A program made the position numbers and the translations under genes. A DNA stretch of 64,000 nucleotides from Mucilaginibacter sp. (GTDB taxonomy: Bacteria; Bacteroidota; Bacteroidia; Sphingobacteriales; Sphingobacteriaceae). The stretch covers positions 153,800 to 217,799 of the forward strand of contig JAQBOM010000009.1 in assembly GCA_028288025.1 (NCBI GenBank), written 5' to 3'. This document shows, piece by piece, positions 1-8,519 of the stretch. The notes under the pieces are model-generated. The model was given only the letters and a program-made list of their open reading frames with translations, was not told the origin of the DNA and did not search any database. Numbering within the stretch: position 1 is the first letter of the stretch; every line of letters begins with the position of its first letter.

Positions 1-560
1 ATATTATACTTATCATCCAGCAGGTTATCGCCGCCGATGTAAACGTTTGAAACAGATTTTCCATTATAGCTTATCTTACCGTCTGCCGCTACGGTTATGC
101 CCGGCATTTTTTTGATCACATCGCCTATCACCCTGTCCTGTGGGTTGCTGAAGTCCGATACCTTATAGCTTAACGTATCGCCGCTGGCCCGTAACCAGGG
201 CTGATTATTCTTTATGGTAACGGTTTGCAGCTGGTTGACCGATGGTGTTAAAATAAAATTGGCCGGGGCCGACAGATCGGTGACTTTTTTGCTTTGCTTG
301 TTAAAGCCCACGCAGCTTACGCTCACCGACAAATCGCTTTTTGCCGTGCCTGCCGGTACCTGTAATACAAAGCTGCCGTCGGTTTTACTCATGGTGTACG
401 AGACGATCAGCTCGCCGCCGGCTTTTAAAGTAACGTTTGCAAAGGGCACAGCCTTTCCGGTGCTGTCGGTAACAGAGCCCTGGATGTTTTGAGCGTTTAC
501 GTTAACAGCAAACGACAGGCTTGAAATAAATAACCCGGCAATAATGATGGCTTTTGTCAT
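1..560 (-). CDS. TonB-dependent receptor-like outer-membrane protein, N-terminal part (runs off the left edge)
   Basis: The visible 186 residues start with a signal peptide (about residues 1-24, cleaved before a Gln). A carboxypeptidase-regulatory-like beta-sandwich follows (about 25-115, with a VPFANVTLKAGG segment), then the beginning of a plug-like region with the motif GDVIKKMPGI. This order is that of the TonB-dependent receptor / outer-membrane beta-barrel family of Bacteroidota, which move large or complexed substrates across the outer membrane. The start codon overlaps the stop of the upstream GLPGLI gene by 4 bases (ATGA), so the two are translationally coupled. The substrate cannot be read from this part. 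The barrel lies outside the window. Confidence 0.8.
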   Translation of the reverse strand, partial: MTKAIIIAGLFISSLSFAVNVNAQNIQGSVTDSTGKAVPFANVTLKAGGELIVSYTMSKTDGSFVLQVPAGTAKSDLSVSVSCVGFNKQSKKVTDLSAPANFILTPSVNQLQTVTIKNNQPWLRASGDTLSYKVSDFSNPQDRVIGDVIKKMPGITVAADGKISYNGKSVSNVYIGGDNLLDDKYN

Positions 561-1483
561 TTCTTTTCGGGTAGTTCTACAGGGTTATTTTCAACCGGCG
601 TGGTGATGACCAGTTTGGCATGAGTTTGATTTCCTTTTGAATTCATATTAGCGCCATTCCCGGCCATTGCCGATTGCATAAAGGCATCGGGATCTTTCCG
701 CATAGCATCCTGTAGCCTGAGGAATTCTTTTTGGGTGGTTTTGATCGCATCGGCGGGAAGTTGTATCAGTCTTGGGTCCTGGTCAGCATCGTCGAAGCCG
801 ATCATTTTTACCATACCTTCCGGGCGTGCCGGTTGCAGATCGTTTGCTGTTTTAGCCGCGGCTGTTTTTGTCAGGTCCTCGATGCCTTCAAAGCTAAATA
901 CCACTTCTTTTTTTGTGTCGTATGCTTCAAGGATAAGTCCCGGCAAACCCGACAATTTCCACGGCCCGCCATGAACGGGTATATCGGGACAAAACCAGGC
1001 GGTGTAATCCCTTCCTTTAAAATGCGTGGTTGCTTTCTGGCAATGCAGGCCGGCAAGGGTCATTGTATCAGCTGTTACCCTCCAGGCAATAGCCGGGTAT
1101 GGCTCGTCTATCAGGTAGTTGTTTATCAGCTTTTCTTTGCGCACGAATTTATTTTCCTTGGGGAACATGTAATATTCTGTGCCCGACCCGCCATTTTTCC
1201 GCTGTATCCTGATCGGGCCGTTACCGCCATTCGCAGCCAGCTGCTCCTGTATCTGCTTTTTAACCTGCAAATCCGCCAGGCGCCGGTCGTAGCTCTTATA
1301 GGCGGTAGCGTTTTTGCCGATCATTAACATCATGTTTTCTTTATAAGGCTCATTGGGTTTGGTGGTATCGCGCAAATGCGAAAATTTGTAATGAACCAGT
1401 GTGTTGGCCACGTCGGGCTGCTGTGCCATCGCCGGCAAAAATACCGGTGATAAGAAGGCTAAAAGTAAAAGGTGCTTTTTCAT
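557..1483 (-). CDS. GLPGLI family secreted protein
   Basis: A 308-residue protein with an N-terminal signal peptide (Lys-Lys then a hydrophobic run, about residues 1-20, ending before QQP). The family hallmark is plain: WKLSGLPGLILEAYD lies in the second half. GLPGLI proteins are exported proteins of unknown function, common in Bacteroidota and often next to TonB-dependent receptors, as here. The frame stays open for 45 more codons upstream, but the ATG at 1483 is chosen because it starts the signal peptide. It heads an operon with the receptor gene and is divergent from the LytS-type kinase. Confidence 0.88.
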   Translation of the reverse strand: MKKHLLLLAFLSPVFLPAMAQQPDVANTLVHYKFSHLRDTTKPNEPYKENMMLMIGKNATAYKSYDRRLADLQVKKQIQEQLAANGGNGPIRIQRKNGGSGTEYYMFPKENKFVRKEKLINNYLIDEPYPAIAWRVTADTMTLAGLHCQKATTHFKGRDYTAWFCPDIPVHGGPWKLSGLPGLILEAYDTKKEVVFSFEGIEDLTKTAAAKTANDLQPARPEGMVKMIGFDDADQDPRLIQLPADAIKTTQKEFLRLQDAMRKDPDAFMQSAMAGNGANMNSKGNQTHAKLVITTPVENNPVELPEKK

Positions 1484-1675
1484 ATACTTGGTTTTTTTAC
1501 ACAATGGTATATCGCAAACACAGCCGTTTAAAAACTTTGGTACGAATAGCATTTTTATACCGGCGAAAACCGCATATTTGGTATCCTGGATTTCAAAAAC
1601 AACGCATTCGGGCTGCAAATGGCCTTATTAATAACATTAAGTTTTATCACCATACCTAAGTATTACCTTTGAAGT

Positions 1676-2806
1676 ATGCGTTTTATTAAAAGACACTGGT
1701 TAGAAATTTTGCTCCACATTTTAATGTGGGGGGCGGTATTATATGTGTTAAGCGCGATAGGTGCGTCAAACACTTTTGAGGTTAGGGTAAAGACGATCCA
1801 TAACCCCGTTAACAACGCCGTATTTTTTCAACGGCACACCGTACGCTCGCTTCAGCCATTTTCTTTTTTTATCATCGGATTTTTAATGCTGTTGTTTTAC
1901 AGCAACGTTTTTTGGCTGTTTGAAAAACTATTAAAATGGAAAAACGGCTATAAACGAGTTGCCGCGGCGGCCTTATGGTTCGGCATCATATTTTTTGCGG
2001 ATTATTTTATTGTGGGGTTTCTTCAAGACTTCAAGCCCGTCAAACCAGTTATTTTTCCGGAATTAGCGCTCCAAAATATTGTTAACGACAAATGGCGGCA
2101 CATTCAGTTAGAAATATTGCTGATCTTCCTGTTTATTATGGGAGCCTCTGTCGCCTACTTTTTTTCAAAAGCCTGGGTGAATAATGAGTTGATCCGCAAG
2201 CAGTTGGCGGCACACCAGCTAAGCACCGAAATAAAATTCCTTAAATCGCAGATCAATCCGCACTTTTTGTTCAACACGTTAAACAATTTGTTTTCAATGG
2301 CGCAGGGCAATGGGAATGAAGAGCTGGCCGATGGTATATCGAAACTTTCGGAAATGATGCGGTATATGATCTATGAAAGCAACGCCGAAAGCGTGCCATT
2401 AAGCAAGGAGATCGAATATCTCAAAAACAGCATCGTGTTGAACAAATTGCGTTATGCCGATGAGGAGGTTAAGGTAATATTCAATTACCCTGAGCATTTG
2501 CAAGACCTGAATATCGCGCCGATGATATTTATCCCCTTTGTTGAAAACGCGTTTAAGCACGGCGTAGCGATCAATCAATCATCGCAGATAGATATTTCAA
2601 TTTCAGTATTGGACGGGAAATCGATAATATTCACTTGCGAAAACAAAGACTATGGCTTTATCAGGAAAATGGATGATAGTGACGGCGGAATAGGCCTGGA
2701 AAATGTAAAAAGGCGCCTGGAACTGGTATATCCCGGTAAATATGACCTGGCAATAAACAAAGAAGATGATAAATATTCCGTCATGCTTAAAATCAACCCC
2801 GAATGA
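1676..2806 (+). CDS. LytS/YehU-type sensor histidine kinase
   Basis: A 376-residue membrane kinase. Four hydrophobic segments (about 9-29, 62-84, 95-117 and 146-168) are followed by the His_kinase domain with the signature QINPHFLFNTLNN; the phospho-accepting His is residue 196. The ATPase part shows PFVENAFKHG (N box) and GGIGLENVKRRL (G box). It passes phosphate to the LytTR regulator encoded next, whose ATG overlaps this stop by 4 bases. The signal is unknown because the sensor part is only the membrane bundle. A TACCTTTG box ends four bases before the ATG, which may matter for the transcript start. Confidence 0.93.
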   Translation: MRFIKRHWLEILLHILMWGAVLYVLSAIGASNTFEVRVKTIHNPVNNAVFFQRHTVRSLQPFSFFIIGFLMLLFYSNVFWLFEKLLKWKNGYKRVAAAALWFGIIFFADYFIVGFLQDFKPVKPVIFPELALQNIVNDKWRHIQLEILLIFLFIMGASVAYFFSKAWVNNELIRKQLAAHQLSTEIKFLKSQINPHFLFNTLNNLFSMAQGNGNEELADGISKLSEMMRYMIYESNAESVPLSKEIEYLKNSIVLNKLRYADEEVKVIFNYPEHLQDLNIAPMIFIPFVENAFKHGVAINQSSQIDISISVLDGKSIIFTCENKDYGFIRKMDDSDGGIGLENVKRRLELVYPGKYDLAINKEDDKYSVMLKINPE

Positions 2807-3501
2807 TCAATTGTATAGCTATTGATGACGAACCCAAAGCATTAGCCGTAATTGAACGATACTGCGAAAAGATTGATTTTATAAATTTAAGCACAACATT
2901 TCGCGAGCCGGTTAAGGCGATCGAATTTTTAAGCAGGGAGCAGGTCGACCTGGTCTTCCTGGATATCAATATGCCCGATATCAGCGGGATACAATTAATA
3001 GCCACGCTTGCTGTTAAGCCGATGGTGATTTTCACAACGGCGTACAGTAATTACGCGGTGGAAAGCTATAACCTTAATGCGATCGACTATTTGCTGAAGC
3101 CGATAACCTTTGAACGGTTTTTAGCTGCGGCCAACAAAGCGTTGAGTTTATTTTTGGTAAAAAACAAAGCAGGGACTAAAAGCGCGAACACGGAAACTGT
3201 TTTTATAAAAAGTGGCCCGCAAACGCACCAGGTAAAAGTGAGCGATATTCTTTACCTGGAAAAGGACGGCAACTATATCACCGTTTATTTAAAGGATAAA
3301 AAGATACTTATCCGCGAAAACATGACTGATATTTTTGATATAGTGCCCAAAGAAGAATTCGTACGGGTACATAAGTCGTATGTTGTAGCGGTTAAACACA
3401 TTACGCTGGTTGAAGCGCACCAGGTAACCATTAACGGTGAAAAGATCCCTATCGGGAGCACTTACCGCGAGGCGTTAAAGGAAAGATTGGGGCTGGAGTG
3501 A
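2803..3501 (+). CDS. LytTR-family response regulator
   Basis: A 232-residue regulator. The receiver domain (about 1-115) has the acidic pair DDE near the N-terminus, the phosphorylation site LVFLDINMPD (Asp54), the Thr of FTTAYS and the Lys of LLKPI. The C-terminal LytTR DNA-binding domain (about 130-230) contains VSDILYLEKDGNYITVY and EEFVRVHKSYVV. It is the cognate partner of the preceding kinase. LytTR proteins bind short direct repeats. The next gene is a secreted GH2 glycosidase, with an inverted repeat in between, so that gene is a possible target, but this is inference. Confidence 0.94.
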   Translation: MINCIAIDDEPKALAVIERYCEKIDFINLSTTFREPVKAIEFLSREQVDLVFLDINMPDISGIQLIATLAVKPMVIFTTAYSNYAVESYNLNAIDYLLKPITFERFLAAANKALSLFLVKNKAGTKSANTETVFIKSGPQTHQVKVSDILYLEKDGNYITVYLKDKKILIRENMTDIFDIVPKEEFVRVHKSYVVAVKHITLVEAHQVTINGEKIPIGSTYREALKERLGLE

Positions 3502-3523
3502 CGTGATAATAAACTAAAAATAG

Positions 3524-3544
3524 TTGTACAAGTAACATGTACAA
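3524..3544. promoter_or_regulatory. Perfect 7-7-7 inverted repeat, candidate operator
   Basis: TTGTACA, seven spacer bases, TGTACAA: a perfect 7-bp dyad in the 125-base gap between the LytTR regulator and the GH2 gene. Its symmetry and size suit a dimeric repressor or activator. The protein that binds it is not identifiable from sequence. Confidence 0.35.
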
Positions 3545-3626
3545 ATTATACAGGTAAACATTCCCCAATCAATATTTAATTTCTAATTTAGTGTCCTGTT
3601 TACAGTTATTCCTAAATTAACCGATT

Positions 3627-6083
3627 ATGCTTCCAGGTAAAGCTTTTTTTAAAAAGGCGGTAAGATTATTCTGCCTGCCATTCGCGCTTGTTATGTGCAC
3701 TTTAACCGGCTACAGCCAACAGGCGCGCACTGTTACTGATTTCGACAAAGGCTGGCATTTTCATTTAGGCGACGTAACCGGCGGCGAAAAAGAAAATGTA
3801 AACGACGCCGGCTGGCGCATGCTTAACCTGCCGCACGACTGGAGCATCGAAGGCAAATTCAGCAAAGACAACCCGGCCACGCCGGAGGGCGGCGCTTTGC
3901 CCGGCGGTATAGGCTGGTACCGCAAAACATTTACCGTTCCTGCAAACCAAAAGAATAAGTTAATTTATATTGATTTCGACGGCGTATATCAAAAAAGCGA
4001 CGTATGGGTCAATGGGCACCACCTCGGGTTCAGGCCGAACGGCTATATTTCTTTCAGGTATGAAATGACGCCTTATTTAAATTTTGGCGGCAAAAATACG
4101 ATCGCCGTTAAGGTGGATAATTCGGTTCAGCCAAATTCGCGCTGGTATTCGGGTTCGGGCATTTACCGGAATGTTTGGCTGGTAACGACGAATAAAACAG
4201 CTATTGATCATTGGGGCACATATATTACGACGCCGAAAGTGACTAGTTCATCTGCTACGATACAAATACAAACCCAATTAACAAAAATTGCGACTGAAAA
4301 ATTAGGCCTAAAAACTACAATCTATGATGAGGCGGGCGTGGTAGTTAAAAGCGTTACTTCCGAAATTAGTGGCCATGATTCTCCTCAAGTGTCGCTTCAG
4401 CAAGAATTAACTATTGAACACCCGCATTTATGGTCGACCGGCCATCCTTATCTTTATAAAGCTGTCAGCCAAATTGTATCGGGCACCGCTTTTATTTTGT
4501 CAGGTTTTTACCATGGAGGCGATTCGTATACGACTACCTTTGGTATCCGCTATTTCAATTTCGATCCCGATAAGGGCTTCTCCCTAAACGGCAAGCCGAT
4601 GAAAATACTGGGCGTTTGCAACCACCATGACCTGGGCAGCCTGGGCGCGGCAGTAAATACGCGAGCCCTTGAACGTCAGCTACAGATGCTGAAGGCTATG
4701 GGCTGCAACGGCATCCGCACTTCGCACAACCCGCCCGCGCCCGAGCTGCTCGATCTTTGTGATAAGATGGGTTTTATTGTAATGGACGAGGCCTTTGATT
4801 GCTGGGAATGGAAAAAGGCCAAATACGACTATCACCTGTATTTTAAAGAATGGCACAAGCGCGACCTGGAGGACCAAATACTACGCGACCGTAACCACCC
4901 CAGCGTATTTATCTGGAGCATCGGCAACGAAATACCGCAGCAGGGTGATACAAGCGCCCTGCGCGTAGCGCCTGAGCTTGCCGGCATCGTGCATAGCCTG
5001 GATAAAACCCGACCAATAACCACAGCGAACGACAACCCAACTAAAGGCAATAAAATTATCCAGTCGGGCGCCATTGACCTGATCGGCTACAATTACCACG
5101 AATTTGATTATGCCACTTTTCATGAACGGTTTCCCGGGAAAAAGTTCATAGCTACGGAAACCACTTCGGGCCTGGAAACCCGCGGGCATTATGATATGCC
5201 TTCTGACAGTATCCGCATCTGGCCGGCAAGGTGGGATAAACCGTTTACCGAAGGCAACGCAGACAACAGCGTATCGGCATACGACAACGTGCGGCCGGCA
5301 TGGGGCTCAACACACGAGGCCACCTGGAAAGTGATGAAGAAATATGATTTCCTCTCGGGGATGTTTGTATGGACGGGTTTTGATTATATGGGCGAGCCAA
5401 CGCCATACTCGTGGCCGTCGCGCAGTTCGTATTTCGGCATTATTGATATGGCCGGGTTCCCGAAGGATATTTATTACATGTACCAAAGCGAATGGACCAA
5501 CAAAAATGTGCTGCACATCTTCCCGCATTGGAACTGGGAGCGGGGCAAAACGGTAGATGTATGGGCATTCTATAACAATGCCGACGAGGTGGAATTATTT
5601 CTCAATGGCAAATCGGTCGGCGTCAAAAAGAAAACAGGCGACGATCTGCATGTGATGTGGCGCCTAAAATATGAGCCGGGCACGCTAAAAGCCGTTTCCC
5701 GTAAAAACGGGCAGGTCGTTTTAACCCGCGAGATCCGTACCGCCGGCCCGCCGGCCAAAATCGAACTGATTGCTGACCGTAAGAACATCAAAGCCGACGG
5801 AAAAGACCTTTCTTTTATCACCGTAAGGATATTGGATAAAGCCGGCAACCTGGTACCGAATGCAGGCAATATGGTCAACTTTAAAATAAACGGCGAAGGA
5901 TTCATCGCCAGCGTCGACAACGGCGATGAAGTAAGCCACGACCCGTTTAAAGCCGATTATCGCAAAGCGTTCAACGGGCTTGCATTGGCAATCGTGCAAT
6001 CAAAAGAAAAAGCCGGGAATATTACCTTTACAGCGACGTCTGCCGGGTTGCAGGGAGCAACCATGGTTTTGAAAACAAAATAA
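3627..6083 (+). CDS. Glycoside hydrolase family 2 protein (beta-galactosidase-like)
   Basis: An 818-residue exported enzyme: signal peptide (about 1-31), GH2 sugar-binding jelly roll (about 35-190, with WYRKTFTVP and WYSGSGIYRNVW), immunoglobulin-like domain, and a TIM barrel (about 315-600). The barrel has GVCNHHDLG and RTSHNPPAPE, the acid/base Glu435 in SIGNEI and the probable nucleophile Glu511 in IATETTSG. Two more beta-sandwich domains (DUF4982-like, then an Ig-like domain) complete it, as in Bacteroidota exo-beta-galactosidases. It probably acts in the periplasm on plant or animal glycans. It stands alone, downstream of the LytTR pair and followed by a miniature inverted-repeat element. 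Specificity (galactosidase against mannosidase or glucuronidase) is inferred from overall similarity. Confidence 0.9.
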   Translation: MLPGKAFFKKAVRLFCLPFALVMCTLTGYSQQARTVTDFDKGWHFHLGDVTGGEKENVNDAGWRMLNLPHDWSIEGKFSKDNPATPEGGALPGGIGWYRKTFTVPANQKNKLIYIDFDGVYQKSDVWVNGHHLGFRPNGYISFRYEMTPYLNFGGKNTIAVKVDNSVQPNSRWYSGSGIYRNVWLVTTNKTAIDHWGTYITTPKVTSSSATIQIQTQLTKIATEKLGLKTTIYDEAGVVVKSVTSEISGHDSPQVSLQQELTIEHPHLWSTGHPYLYKAVSQIVSGTAFILSGFYHGGDSYTTTFGIRYFNFDPDKGFSLNGKPMKILGVCNHHDLGSLGAAVNTRALERQLQMLKAMGCNGIRTSHNPPAPELLDLCDKMGFIVMDEAFDCWEWKKAKYDYHLYFKEWHKRDLEDQILRDRNHPSVFIWSIGNEIPQQGDTSALRVAPELAGIVHSLDKTRPITTANDNPTKGNKIIQSGAIDLIGYNYHEFDYATFHERFPGKKFIATETTSGLETRGHYDMPSDSIRIWPARWDKPFTEGNADNSVSAYDNVRPAWGSTHEATWKVMKKYDFLSGMFVWTGFDYMGEPTPYSWPSRSSYFGIIDMAGFPKDIYYMYQSEWTNKNVLHIFPHWNWERGKTVDVWAFYNNADEVELFLNGKSVGVKKKTGDDLHVMWRLKYEPGTLKAVSRKNGQVVLTREIRTAGPPAKIELIADRKNIKADGKDLSFITVRILDKAGNLVPNAGNMVNFKINGEGFIASVDNGDEVSHDPFKADYRKAFNGLALAIVQSKEKAGNITFTATSAGLQGATMVLKTK

Positions 6084-6090
6084 CCCCAAC

Positions 6091-6259
6091 CGTCATTGCG
6101 AGGAACGAAGCAATCTATAAGCTATGCAGATCAGGAAGATAGGTGACTGCGGAGAGAATTAAGCCGCATGCAAATTGGCGCGGGCTGCTTTTTGCTCCAC
6201 TTAACATTCCGGTTCGTTGACTTGCATGTGTAGAGATTGCTTCGTTCCTCGCAATGACG
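6091..6259. mobile_element. Miniature inverted-repeat element, TCATTGCGAGG type
   Basis: A 169-bp element whose outer 26 bases at each end (6091-6116 and 6234-6259) are perfect reverse complements, beginning CGTCATTGCGAGGAACG. It has no coding capacity and fills the gap between two convergent genes. A diverged relative with the same TGTCATTGCGAGG end lies at 24703-24797. This is the structure of a non-autonomous MITE. No transposase is present in the window. Confidence 0.75.
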
Positions 6260-6283
6260 AGGTGGAGAAAATGACGCGGCGGT

Positions 6284-7249
6284 TTATTGCTCCCCCTTAA
6301 ACTTCAACCCAATTTGCGCCCGCGCCGCATCCAGCATGCTAATCATCTGCCGCGACATATCATGACTGATAACCGGGCTTTCAGTTAAACCCGCATTTAT
6401 CAACCCGCAAAAGTGTTCGATCTCATAATTCAGCCCACCGGCGGTATAGGGTTCATCCAGTTCAACTACGCGGCCATCAAGGTAATTGATCGTGGCCCGT
6501 GCCGGGTTCCACCAGTTTTTATGAATGGTGATATTGCCTTTGGTGCCGCATATCAGGGCATCGCCCATCCCGTGCAGATCCATGCCGCAATAAAGCTGGG
6601 CATAGCCGCCTTTATGTTCGCTTTGAAAGATCGAAAACATATCTATCCCGGTTTCGCTAAACCGGCCCAAAGCCTGTACCTGTTTCGTCGCGCCCAGCCA
6701 GTCGATCGCCAGGAATGCTTCGTAAATGCCGATCTGCATCAGGCTGCCGCCTACCAACTCGTAGCTAAAATTAGGATGGTCGGGGCTGATGTCCGCCACT
6801 GATGAACCGGCCCGCACATAACCGACGTTACCGATCGGATCAGTAAGTAAATGATCTTTCAAACGCCCGTATAAAGGAAAAAACGGCGGTTTCATCCCCT
6901 CCATAAACAAAAGCCCTTTGGCCCTTGCAACTTCAAGTATTGAATTTAATATAGAAAGGTTAGTAGCCGCAGGTTTCTCGCACAATACATGTTTTCCCGT
7001 CTTTAACGCAGCAATGCTATAATCCGCATGGCTATCGGGGAGAGTTGCGATATAAACGGCGTCAATGTCGCTTGCCAACAGTTCTTCAACCGTTTCGCAG
7101 GCTTTTCCGCCATATTGGCCTGTAAAATCTGTAACCGTTTCCGGGCGCCGGGACCATACCGATGACAGCTCGTTTCCCGGAACTTCCGGCAGCCCCAGCA
7201 TAAACCGGTGCGCTATCCGGCCGCAGCCTATAATGCCCCATTTGATCAT
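6284..7249 (-). CDS. Gfo/Idh/MocA family NAD(P)-dependent oxidoreductase
   Basis: A 321-residue soluble enzyme with an N-terminal Rossmann fold. The dinucleotide loop is GIIGCGRIAH (about residues 5-14), and the family motif GKHVLCEKP (about 90-98) supplies the catalytic Lys. The C-terminal alpha/beta domain (about 130-300) closes over the sugar substrate. Length matches the dihydrodiol/sugar dehydrogenase-like members. The substrate is unknown; inositol, glucose or other sugars are typical. It is co-directional with an unknown lipoprotein gene upstream, the 88-base gap being entirely a heptad foldback array. It is convergent with the GH2 gene. Confidence 0.9.
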   Translation of the reverse strand: MIKWGIIGCGRIAHRFMLGLPEVPGNELSSVWSRRPETVTDFTGQYGGKACETVEELLASDIDAVYIATLPDSHADYSIAALKTGKHVLCEKPAATNLSILNSILEVARAKGLLFMEGMKPPFFPLYGRLKDHLLTDPIGNVGYVRAGSSVADISPDHPNFSYELVGGSLMQIGIYEAFLAIDWLGATKQVQALGRFSETGIDMFSIFQSEHKGGYAQLYCGMDLHGMGDALICGTKGNITIHKNWWNPARATINYLDGRVVELDEPYTAGGLNYEIEHFCGLINAGLTESPVISHDMSRQMISMLDAARAQIGLKFKGEQ

Positions 7250-7255
7250 TTTTTT

Positions 7256-7337
7256 AGTCGAAAGTCTGGAGTCGGTAGCCTTGAGTCCTAATCAAATTTT
7301 TTGATTCAAGACTCAGGACTATTGACTTGGGACTTAA
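7256..7337. repeat. Heptad foldback array (AGTCNNN type)
   Basis: Five 7-bp units in exact register (AGTCGAA, AGTCTGG, AGTCGGT, AGCCTTG, AGTCCTA), an A/T-rich loop, then five inverted units (GATTCAA, GACTCAG, GACTATT, GACTTGG, GACTTAA). The last one runs into the stop codon of the upstream lipoprotein gene. This is the clearest two-armed member of the family. Confidence 0.9.
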
Positions 7338-8393
7338 TTACTGGTACTGAATATATATCGGGAACGGCCTTTTCTTCAACACCTCCTGCGGGGTAAGCAT
7401 GTGGTGCGGCGCTTTCTTTATATCGTTCTTATAAAACAGCTTAAAGCCGGTAAACTGTACCGGTTCTTCACGAATGAAATAGCGGTAAGTGCCTTCCTTC
7501 AAATCAGGTTCGCCCCAACCGTCCATATCCATTACAAATTGGATCTCCGGGTGCAGTTTAATGCTCTTATAGTTGGTCACCATTTTTTTGGTGAAACGGT
7601 GTACGATCAAAATTTTTGGCGGCAGGTTGTATTTTTTAACCAGGCCGGCCAGGTAACCCGATACATAATTGATATCGGCTGCATCATAAGTTCCGATCTT
7701 TTTGCCGGGGTGCGTTCCATCCTTCATGGAAAACTCCGGGTCCATACCAAAATGCACCTGCGGCATCATCAAATATTTTTCGAGCAGCGGCAATTCGGTG
7801 TGGATATTGCTTAACGCGACTTGTACATCCAAAAACACGATAGCATGTGCTTTTTTGGCTAACTTTAATACAGTATCGATTTGTTTAAGAGGCATGCGGT
7901 GACGGTATTTGCCGTCTTTACCCGGGTCGCCGCTGGCTACTACGCAGATATAATGCAAGGCAGGCTGTACTGGTGTTTTCGGATCGGCGCGCTCCCAGTT
8001 CTTCACCTCGCCTTTTAACTTGGCAAGCATTTCATTAGGCGGCAACTCTCCTAATATACCCATCTTTTTGGCATACAGGTTACCATAAAAAGCAACTACC
8101 CGCTTGAAAGGCAAAATTGCCCCCGGCAACGGATACGGCGCATTTTTTACAGGCCATCTCCCGGTAGTGTCGCCATTTGCCAGGCGTTTCATTAATGAGT
8201 CGTATAATTTTTTGTCGATCGGCGGGTAAGTAACCGGGGCATTAACCACTGTATCGGCAGATTTTACCAGAGCTACTTTCGCCGGTGCTTTTTTATCCGC
8301 CTCGCCGGCGCTGTTGCTTTGGCTGCAATTGGATAAAAGGATAAATGAGGATAAAGGAAATAGGATAGACAAAAGAATGTTTTTCACTTTCAT
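7338..8393 (-). CDS. Uncharacterised lipoprotein
   Basis: A 351-residue exported protein. A lipoprotein signal ends in the lipobox LLSNC, so the mature protein starts with an acylated Cys at about residue 22; a Ser/Ala/Gly/Lys linker follows. The rest alternates short hydrophobic strands and helices (RVVAFYGNLY, LHYICVVAS, AIVFLDVQVA, VHFGMDPEFSM, ILIVHRFT, IQFVMDMDGWG). That pattern is compatible with a TIM-barrel-like fold with strand-end Asp/His residues. I do not recognise the family and assign no activity. The frame is open 12 codons further upstream, but the ATG at 8393 starts the signal peptide. The stop codon lies in a heptad array. Confidence 0.75.
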   Translation of the reverse strand: MKVKNILLSILFPLSSFILLSNCSQSNSAGEADKKAPAKVALVKSADTVVNAPVTYPPIDKKLYDSLMKRLANGDTTGRWPVKNAPYPLPGAILPFKRVVAFYGNLYAKKMGILGELPPNEMLAKLKGEVKNWERADPKTPVQPALHYICVVASGDPGKDGKYRHRMPLKQIDTVLKLAKKAHAIVFLDVQVALSNIHTELPLLEKYLMMPQVHFGMDPEFSMKDGTHPGKKIGTYDAADINYVSGYLAGLVKKYNLPPKILIVHRFTKKMVTNYKSIKLHPEIQFVMDMDGWGEPDLKEGTYRYFIREEPVQFTGFKLFYKNDIKKAPHHMLTPQEVLKKRPFPIYIQYQ

Positions 8394-8519
8394 TTTATAT
8401 TGAGTTTGTATATAACGGGGGTGTCGCAAAATAAAGCCTTTTTACGTGCCAATATGCTTAAAGTTATCAACAGTTAAATATTTTTTTTGAATAGACGATA
8501 GCGTATCCTAATTGTTAAA

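Noticed and set aside
731..1327. 198-codon frame opposite the GLPGLI gene
   Set aside because: Antisense shadow of a well-supported gene; no family pattern.
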